From contig JABFVX010000009.1 in NCBI GenBank assembly GCA_013362555.1, forward strand, positions 1 to 11,484: 11,484 nt of DNA, given 5' to 3'. The number at the start of each line of letters is the position of its first letter. The first letter of the stretch is position 1. The notes below the pieces were generated by a model. It worked only from the letters and a program-made list of their open reading frames with translations, was not told the DNA's origin and searched no databases. The translations under genes were made by a program, and so were the position numbers. The DNA is from Mycobacteriaceae bacterium (GTDB taxonomy: Bacteria; Actinomycetota; Actinomycetes; Mycobacteriales; Mycobacteriaceae). Shown piece after piece: positions 7,300 to 11,484 of this stretch.

Positions 7300-7749
7300 A
7301 TGACTACAGTTGCGCTGAATTCGACGTATTGGAGCGACCTCGGCCACGGCATCGGGGCGATCTTCTGCTATGCCCTGCTCGGACTGGCGCTGATGGTCGT
7401 CGGCTTCTACGCCCTCGACCTCACCACTCCCGGCCACCTGCGCACCTTGGTCGGCACCGGCAAGCCGAACGCGGTGGCGCTGTCGGCTACCGGTTTTCTC
7501 TCTTTGGCTGCCATCGTCGTGATGGCCATCTACTCGTCCTCCGGCAAGCTGGAGGAGGGCCTCATCTCCGCCGCGGTCTACGGCCTCGTCGCCATCGTGG
7601 CTCAGGTGATCGCCGTGCGCTTGATCGAGGCCCTGCTCGGCATCGACATGGACGCCCTGCTCACCGCCGACAGCTACGACGTCAAGGTGCTGGTCACCGC
7701 CGCCGCCCACCTCGGCCTCGGCCTGGTGGTCGCCACCGCGATCCTCTAG
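7300..7749 (+). CDS. DUF350 family four-helix membrane protein (YjfL-like)
   Basis: 149 residues with four predicted membrane helices at about 17-39, 57-79, 88-113 and 128-148. They form two similar hairpins, as expected for DUF350, which consists of a duplicated two-helix unit. Conserved-looking features are the TTPG turn after helix 1 and the polar loops. The molecular function of the family is not known. In E. coli the DUF350 protein YjfL is encoded beside the ligase-like YjfC and the DUF1190 protein YjfM, the same trio as here. The ATG at 7300 has GGAG at 7285-7288, 36 nt after the ligase gene, so it is probably the last gene of the operon. Its TAG stop (7747-7749) interlocks with that of the convergent padR-like gene in a single CTAG. 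No terminator hairpin is evident there. Confidence 0.93.
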   Translation: MTTVALNSTYWSDLGHGIGAIFCYALLGLALMVVGFYALDLTTPGHLRTLVGTGKPNAVALSATGFLSLAAIVVMAIYSSSGKLEEGLISAAVYGLVAIVAQVIAVRLIEALLGIDMDALLTADSYDVKVLVTAAAHLGLGLVVATAIL

Positions 7750-8252
7750 CTTTCCGGAGGTTCCGAGAGGCGGTCGAGCCAGGCCACCACCATGCGTTCG
7801 TAGTTGACGCCGAAATCCAGTGTGGGGGAGAAGCCGACTTCGGCCTCGATCGCTTCGTACAACGCCAGGGTCTGTTGGTGTTCGGCGCGGGCGGCGGTGA
7901 CGATGGCGGCGAGCTGATCGGCGTCGAGGTGGTCGGCGAAGGCCAACGTCAACAACAGCGGGACCCGGATGGTGTCGGTGCCGGGACCGCGGTTGAGCCA
8001 CTGCGCGAAGGCATTCCGGCCCGCGTCGGTGATGTGGTAGGGCGTGCGGTCGCGGGCGCCCACCTCGCCCTTGGCGATCAGGCCGCGGCGGTCCATGGTC
8101 GCCAGCTCTCGGTACACCTGACTTTGGGTCAGGGTCCAGAAGCCGCCGATGTGCTCCTGCGCGTGAGTGAGCAGGTCCCAGCCGGACATCGGCCCCTCGT
8201 GCAGAAAGCCGAGCAGCGCCGCTGCCGTGGAGTTGAGCGGGCGATCGGTCAC
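7746..8252 (-). CDS. PadR-family transcriptional regulator
   Basis: 168 residues from the GTG at 8252. The N-terminal winged helix covers about 5-85: AALLGFLHEGPMSGWDLL, then the recognition segment LTQSQVYRELATMDRRGLI (41-59), then the wing with R67, R69 and YHITDAGR (72-79). The C-terminal region (about 90-165) is mostly helical and should form the dimer interface, typical of the Vir-like PadR subgroup. PadR proteins are usually ligand-relieved repressors of a neighbouring membrane or transport gene. The start was chosen because GGAGGGAGG lies 4 nt upstream on the minus strand and the PadR homology begins there. An upstream extension to 8378 would cross the operators and lacks family similarity. 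It is divergent from a DUF1707 gene, with two palindromic operators between them, so it probably represses both genes. The effector is unknown. Confidence 0.94.
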   Translation of the reverse strand: MTDRPLNSTAAALLGFLHEGPMSGWDLLTHAQEHIGGFWTLTQSQVYRELATMDRRGLIAKGEVGARDRTPYHITDAGRNAFAQWLNRGPGTDTIRVPLLLTLAFADHLDADQLAAIVTAARAEHQQTLALYEAIEAEVGFSPTLDFGVNYERMVVAWLDRLSEPPES

Positions 8253-8278
8253 GTTGCCTCCCTCCGGTCCTCCGACAC

Positions 8279-8307
8279 TTGACATTCCACTGTGGAAGGT
8301 ACACCAT
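8279..8307 (+). promoter_or_regulatory. Predicted promoter of the DUF1707 gene
   Basis: A consensus -35 TTGACA (8279-8284) is followed, after a 17-bp spacer, by the -10-like CACCAT (8302-8307), which has the key A2 and T6. Transcription would start near 8314. Palindrome 1 (8282-8300) fills the spacer and palindrome 2 (8316-8334) starts just after the predicted start site, so a bound dimer at either site should block transcription. Confidence 0.55.
8282..8300. promoter_or_regulatory. Probable PadR operator 1
   Basis: ACATTCCACTGTGGAAGGT, an odd-length palindrome around 8291. The inner 13 bp (TTCCAC-T-GTGGAA) is perfect, and the 19-mer departs from the ideal ACATTCCACnGTGGAATGT at one base. 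It lies in the spacer of the predicted DUF1707 promoter and overlaps a minus-strand -10 (TACCTT, 8301-8296) suited to the padR-like gene. Binding by the adjacent PadR protein is inferred. Confidence 0.7.
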
Positions 8308-8315
8308 CGAACGTG

Positions 8316-8334
8316 ATATTCCACAGTGGAATGT
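8316..8334. promoter_or_regulatory. Probable PadR operator 2
   Basis: ATATTCCACAGTGGAATGT, centred on 8325, with a perfect inner 15-bp palindrome and one mismatch to the same 19-bp ideal as operator 1. Centre-to-centre distance is 34 bp. It covers the position where a -35 would sit for the minus-strand promoter and lies just downstream of the predicted DUF1707 transcription start. A further GTGGAA half-site follows at 8333-8338. Confidence 0.7.
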
Positions 8335-8358
8335 GGAACGTGATCCGGAGGACTTGGA

Positions 8359-8778
8359 ATGGACATCGTCAACGGCACTCGTGTTTCCGACGTCGAGCGG
8401 CAGCGGGTGGTGGATCTCCTGGGTCGCCACCTGGCGGACGGCAGGATCGACCTGGTGGAGTTCGACCGCCGCCTCGCCCACGTCTACAGTGCGACCACCG
8501 GCGAGGATCTCGTGGTCGTGTTGTCGGACCTGCCCGCGGCCACGGCGCGGCGCACTCCGGTCGCCCCCAGCCGCATCCCGGTCTGGCAGCGCATCGAGGC
8601 GAGCAGCTGGCTCGGCGTCGGTCTGTTGTGCCTGGGCATCTGGGCCGCGATCTCGCTCAGCGTCGGAGCGTTCACCTATTTCTGGCCGATCTGGGTCATC
8701 GGCCCCTGGGGCGCTGTGCTGGCCTTCCGCATGCTCGCCGGCTGGGAATCGCGCGCAGTGAAGCCCGCTGCCCGCTGA
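8359..8778 (+). CDS. DUF1707 domain protein with a two-helix membrane tail
   Basis: 139 residues. Residues 7-60 match the DUF1707 pattern common in actinobacteria: RVSDVERQRVVDLLGRHLADGRI, then EFDRRLAHVYSATTGEDL, then LSDLP. The domain is usually N-terminal and often attached to membrane segments or signalling domains; its function is not established. Two hydrophobic helices follow at about 84-103 and 106-127 (YFWPIWVIGPWG between them), placing the domain in the cytoplasm with both termini inside. The ATG at 8359 has GGAGGA (8347-8352) at 6-nt spacing. The gene is divergent from a PadR regulator, with twin palindromes between them, and is the likely regulated target. A 38-bp perfect hairpin begins 4 nt after its stop. 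Confidence 0.93.
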   Translation: MDIVNGTRVSDVERQRVVDLLGRHLADGRIDLVEFDRRLAHVYSATTGEDLVVVLSDLPAATARRTPVAPSRIPVWQRIEASSWLGVGLLCLGIWAAISLSVGAFTYFWPIWVIGPWGAVLAFRMLAGWESRAVKPAAR

Positions 8779-8781
8779 AGC

Positions 8782-8858
8782 GCGGTTCAGATCCTCCAGA
8801 ATGACCCATGACGTGCGCTCAGCGCACGTCATGGGTCATTCTGGAGGATCTGAACCGC
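8782..8858. repeat. Perfect 38-bp inverted repeat, probable strong terminator
   Basis: The left arm 8782-8819 and right arm 8821-8858 are exact reverse complements around a single C at 8820. As RNA the tip would open to a small loop near GCTCAGC, leaving a stem of roughly 36 bp. It starts 4 nt after the DUF1707 stop and ends 62 nt before the next predicted -10. No T tract follows. The arms are of mixed base composition, unlike the short GC stem after kdpE. Bidirectional termination is the simplest reading. A mobile palindromic repeat or an RNase III-type processing site are alternatives. Confidence 0.85.
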
Positions 8859-8920
8859 CCCGAGCGGGTGCGCGGGTCGTAATCGGGGGTCGGGGACGGC
8901 GCCGTGTCGGGCGGGTCGGC

Positions 8921-8926
8921 TAGGTT
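8921..8926 (+). promoter_or_regulatory. -10 element for the 223-residue protein gene, probably leaderless
   Basis: TAGGTT matches TAnnnT and ends 6 nt before the GTG at 8933, the same distance as at 37-42 and 4357-4362. There is no clear -35 and no room for a Shine-Dalgarno sequence, so a leaderless mRNA is inferred. Confidence 0.5.
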
Positions 8927-8932
8927 CGGCGG

Positions 8933-9604
8933 GTGGACATCGAGGTAGTCGAAGGCGCTTTCGTCGAGGCGCCGACTCCGGAAGTGACGGGCATGGATCG
9001 GCGGGCTTTCGGCGAGTTCGTCGGCCCGAACGGTGAGTTGGCGTCCTACGCCTTCGGGTGGGTTACCGGAACCGGTCCGCACGAGGCGCGGATGTCGATC
9101 GGCATCGGCGCGGGCAATCCCGGCGGGGCGACTATTCACTGCGCCGTCGTCGAACACGAAGACAGTTACGCCTTCGCCCTGGTGGACGAGCCCTTCGAAG
9201 ACGTGCCGCAGGGCGGACCCGACCTGACGGCGGAGCAGGCCCGCGCCCACGAGGATCTGCCGTTCGTGTGGTGGGTCGCGGACCACGTCCTGGAACGGGA
9301 CCGGCGGGCGCGGTGGATGCGGCATTGGCTGATGGGCACCAAATGTGTCTTGACCGCCGAGGTCTTCGAGCTCGACGAACCGGTGCTGCTGGTCGCACAC
9401 GAGGCCGGCGGGGTGTGGCAGTTGATCGGCGCCTCGGGCGGTGACGTCGACACTGCCCATTTCCAGCACCTGCACCACTCGGTCGACGAAGACCCGACCC
9501 TCGTGGACGTGCTGGATCTCCCGCCCGGACACAGCGCGACCAGGCCTCGCGCAGGCAGCCCCTGGACGCGCCGTGCCGACGACCCTCCACTGCATCCGGA
9601 CTGA
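8933..9604 (+). CDS. Uncharacterised acidic actinobacterial protein
   Basis: 223 residues from the GTG at 8933. No signal peptide or membrane helix is visible, so it is probably cytosolic. The middle (about 75-125) is acidic and aromatic: YAFALVDEPFEDV, then GGPDLTAEQARAHEDLPFVWWVADHV. The C-terminal part (about 160-205) has a GGVWQLIGA segment followed by HSVDEDPTLVDVLDLPPGHSATR. That ending resembles the GWQFxxG ... DPTLxxLxDLPPGW pattern I associate with DUF2185/Imm33-like proteins, but the match is from memory and weak. The last 20 residues look disordered. The start is supported by a -10 box 6 nt upstream and steady codon bias. It sits alone between the 38-bp hairpin and smc. I assign no function. 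Confidence 0.85.
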   Translation: MDIEVVEGAFVEAPTPEVTGMDRRAFGEFVGPNGELASYAFGWVTGTGPHEARMSIGIGAGNPGGATIHCAVVEHEDSYAFALVDEPFEDVPQGGPDLTAEQARAHEDLPFVWWVADHVLERDRRARWMRHWLMGTKCVLTAEVFELDEPVLLVAHEAGGVWQLIGASGGDVDTAHFQHLHHSVDEDPTLVDVLDLPPGHSATRPRAGSPWTRRADDPPLHPD

Positions 9605-9707
9605 CGAGTGACGTGCTGTATCGAATGGCGCTGCTCGCGAGGCCCGGCGGTGCGGGGCGCGAGTGGTGGCGTGCGTACGGGACGCGCGGGACCGCAACGG
9701 GACCCGC

Positions 9708-9757
9708 TAGTGTGGGAAGGCTGATCACAGGCGTTGTCCAGGCAGAACCGGGAAGGG
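9708..9757 (+). promoter_or_regulatory. Candidate smc -10 and ribosome binding site
   Basis: TAGTGT at 9708-9713 fits TAnnnT without a good -35. GGAAGGG at 9751-9757 is a good Shine-Dalgarno sequence 8 nt before the TTG at 9766. The rest of 9605-9765 shows no gene, and no obvious terminator for the preceding gene. Confidence 0.4.
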
Positions 9758-9765
9758 TATGTAAC

Positions 9766-11484
9766 TTGCATCTCAAGTCCCTGACGCTGAAAGGGTTCAA
9801 GTCGTTCGCGTCGGCTACGACGCTGCGGTTCGAACCCGGCATCACCTGTGTGGTCGGGCCGAACGGGTCGGGCAAGTCGAATATCCTCGACGCCTTGACG
9901 TGGGTGATGGGCGAACAAGGCGCGAAGGCGCTGCGCGGCGGCAAGATGGAAGACGTCATCTTCGCGGGCACCACCGGGCGCGCCGCGCTGGGCCGTGCCG
10001 AGGTGACGCTGACCATCGACAACACCGACGGCGCGCTGCCCATCGACTACGCCGAAGTGTCCATCACGCGGCGGATGTTCCGCGACGGCGCGGGCGAGTA
10101 CGAGATCAACGGCAGCACCTGCCGCCTGATGGATGTGCAGGAGCTGCTCAGCGACTCGGGAATCGGCCGGGAGATGCACGTCATCGTCGGGCAGGGCCAG
10201 CTCTCGGCGATCCTGGAGTCGCGCCCGGAGGATCGGCGCGCGTTCATCGAAGAGGCCGCGGGCGTCCTGAAGCACCGCAAGCGCAAGGAAAAGGCGCTGC
10301 GCAAACTGGATTCGATGCAGGCCAATCTGTCTCGGCTGAACGATCTCACCGCAGAGCTGCGCCGCCAGCTCAAGCCGCTCGGCCGACAGGCCGAAGTCGC
10401 CCGCCGCGCCGCCACCGTCCAGGCCGACTTGCGCGACGCGCGCCTGCGCGTCGCGGCCGACGATCTCGTCACCCGGCGCGACGAGCTGGCGGGCCAACAG
10501 AGCCGCGAGGCGTTCGCCCGCGAGCAACAGATCCTCACCCAGGCCGAGCTGGAGGCAGCCAATGCCGCGCTGGCACAGCAGGAGTTCGAGATCGCGCAGG
10601 TCACGCCGAGCGCGGAGGCCGCGGGGCAGGTGTGGTTCCAGCTGTCAGCGCTCGCGGAGCGCGTCAACGCCACTATTCGCATCGCGCAGGAGCGGGCCCG
10701 CCACCTCACCGCGGACCCGATTGTCGACACCGGCCGCGACCCGGCCCGGCTGGAGGCCGAGGCCGCCCGGGTAGAGGTGGAGGAGGCGCAGCTGCTCGAG
10801 GCCGTCGAGGTCGCCGCAGGCGCGCTGGAGGCGGCGCAGGACCAGTTGGCCGAGCGCGAGCAGTACGCCCGCGCGGCCGAGCAGGCGCACATGGCCGCCG
10901 TGCGCGCCATCGCGGACCGGCGCGAGGGTTTGGCCCGGCTGTCCGGCCAGGTGGAGACGCTGCGCATGCGCGCCCAGTCGGTCGACGCCGAGGTCGCCCG
11001 GCTGACCGTGGCGATCGGCGAAGCGCGCGAGCGCGGCACGGTGGCGCAGGCCGAATTTGAGGCCATGCAGGATCAACTCGCCGAGCTCGACGCGGGCGAG
11101 CAGGGCTTGGACGCACGGCACGAGCACGCCGCCGCCGCGCTGACGCTCGCCGAGCAGCGGGTGGACCAGTTGCGGGCCGAAGAACGCGACGCGGGCAAGA
11201 AGGTCGCCTCGCTCCAGGCCCGCATCGACGCGCTGTCGATGGGCCTGGGCAAAGACGGCGGCGTGTGGCTGGTCGAACGCGGGCAGTCGGGCGTGCTCGG
11301 CCCGCTGGCGGACCTGGTCACCGTGCAGTCCGGTTACGAAACGGCGGTCGCCGCCGCCCTTGGTCCGCTGGCCGACGCGATCGCGGCGGACTCGTCCGCA
11401 TCCGCGGCCGCGGCGGTGCGGGAGCTCAGGGACAACGACGGCGGCCGGGTGGCCGTGGTGTTCGCCCCGCCGGGCGGCGCGGCC
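9766..11484 (+). CDS. smc: SMC chromosome partition ATPase, N-terminal part (runs off the window)
   Basis: 573 codons are present, open to the last base. The N-terminal ATPase head begins LKSLTLKGFKSFAS (3-16), the standard bacterial SMC start, with Walker A GPNGSGKS (31-38), a Q-loop-like WVMGEQGAKALRGGKMEDVIFAG block and GQGQLSAILESRPEDRRAFI. A long Ala/Glu/Arg-rich coiled coil follows from about 170 to 500. Hinge sequence begins near 505 (GQSGVLGPLADLV). The C-terminal coil and the head with signature and Walker B motifs lie outside. SMC with ScpA/ScpB organises and segregates the chromosome. The TTG start at 9766 is chosen because it gives the canonical N-terminus and has GGAAGGG 8 nt upstream. 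The nearby ATG at 9759 is followed at once by TAA and cannot start the protein. In mycobacteria smc follows acyP directly; here 4.6 kb separates them. Confidence 0.97.
   Translation, partial: MHLKSLTLKGFKSFASATTLRFEPGITCVVGPNGSGKSNILDALTWVMGEQGAKALRGGKMEDVIFAGTTGRAALGRAEVTLTIDNTDGALPIDYAEVSITRRMFRDGAGEYEINGSTCRLMDVQELLSDSGIGREMHVIVGQGQLSAILESRPEDRRAFIEEAAGVLKHRKRKEKALRKLDSMQANLSRLNDLTAELRRQLKPLGRQAEVARRAATVQADLRDARLRVAADDLVTRRDELAGQQSREAFAREQQILTQAELEAANAALAQQEFEIAQVTPSAEAAGQVWFQLSALAERVNATIRIAQERARHLTADPIVDTGRDPARLEAEAARVEVEEAQLLEAVEVAAGALEAAQDQLAEREQYARAAEQAHMAAVRAIADRREGLARLSGQVETLRMRAQSVDAEVARLTVAIGEARERGTVAQAEFEAMQDQLAELDAGEQGLDARHEHAAAALTLAEQRVDQLRAEERDAGKKVASLQARIDALSMGLGKDGGVWLVERGQSGVLGPLADLVTVQSGYETAVAAALGPLADAIAADSSASAAAAVRELRDNDGGRVAVVFAPPGGAA

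Noticed and set aside
8253..8378. N-terminal extension of the PadR protein to 8378
   Set aside because: The extension crosses both palindromes and the DUF1707 start and lacks PadR similarity. The GTG at 8252 has a strong GGAGGGAGG 4 nt upstream.
5995..8832. A 945-codon minus-strand open frame across the ligase, DUF350 and DUF1707 genes
   Set aside because: It crosses several well-supported genes in both directions, the operators and part of the hairpin. Its product has no recognisable domain. It is a high-GC artefact.
8782..8858. Insertion-sequence ends or a CRISPR repeat
   Set aside because: The two arms touch, with a single base between them, so no transposase or spacer can lie inside. 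No target-site duplication was seen, and the arm is not repeated elsewhere in the window as far as I could see.
9900..11060. Alternative-frame Arg-rich open frame inside smc
   Set aside because: It is a frame shadow of smc. The smc frame reads without interruption from 9766 with canonical SMC motifs.

Overview
The window is high-GC DNA with dense, codon-biased genes, GTG/TTG starts, short overlaps and several apparently leaderless promoters. This points to an actinomycete. The order OsmC-family gene, acylphosphatase, then smc matches the mycobacterial neighbourhood (there OsmC-acyP-smc), so a Nocardia-like member of the Mycobacteriales is the best guess. That placement is inference from gene content, not a database match.

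Layout. (1) 49-4312, plus strand: a PHP-domain phosphoesterase with an N-terminal helix-hairpin-helix region, then kdpD and kdpE, each joined to the gene before it by a 4-bp GTGA overlap. The unit ends at a 12-bp GC-rich terminator hairpin. The kdpFABC pump genes that this sensor/regulator pair normally controls are not in the window. (2) 4369-7749, plus strand: a probable five-gene operon of an OsmC-family protein, acylphosphatase, a proline-rich single-pass membrane protein, a glutathionylspermidine-synthase-like ATP-grasp ligase and a four-helix DUF350 membrane protein. The membrane protein ends in a tail (TMTAPK ... RGGFG) that I recognise from the enterobacterial YgiB/YjfM (DUF1190) family. 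The last three genes therefore look like an actinobacterial version of the E. coli ygiB-ygiC and yjfMC/yjfL groupings. (3) 7746-8778: a PadR-type repressor on the minus strand, divergent from a DUF1707 two-helix membrane protein. Two near-perfect 19-bp palindromes lie between them and cover both predicted promoters. (4) 8782-8858: a perfect 38-bp inverted repeat with a 1-nt centre, just after the DUF1707 gene. (5) 8933-9604: an uncharacterised acidic protein. (6) 9766 to the window end: the first 573 codons of smc (ATPase head, coiled coil, start of the hinge).

How it fits together. kdpDE is a K+/turgor-responsive two-component system. The OsmC, acylphosphatase and smc genes form an old syntenic backbone that is split here by about 4.6 kb of envelope-related genes. 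Within the insert, the ligase, RGGFG-tailed membrane protein and DUF350 protein are most economically read as one membrane-associated amide-ligation system with an unknown substrate. Literal glutathionylspermidine synthesis is unlikely because actinomycetes of this kind use mycothiol. PadR-DUF1707 looks like a small autoregulated membrane-protein module. No tRNA, rRNA, CRISPR array or insertion sequence was found.
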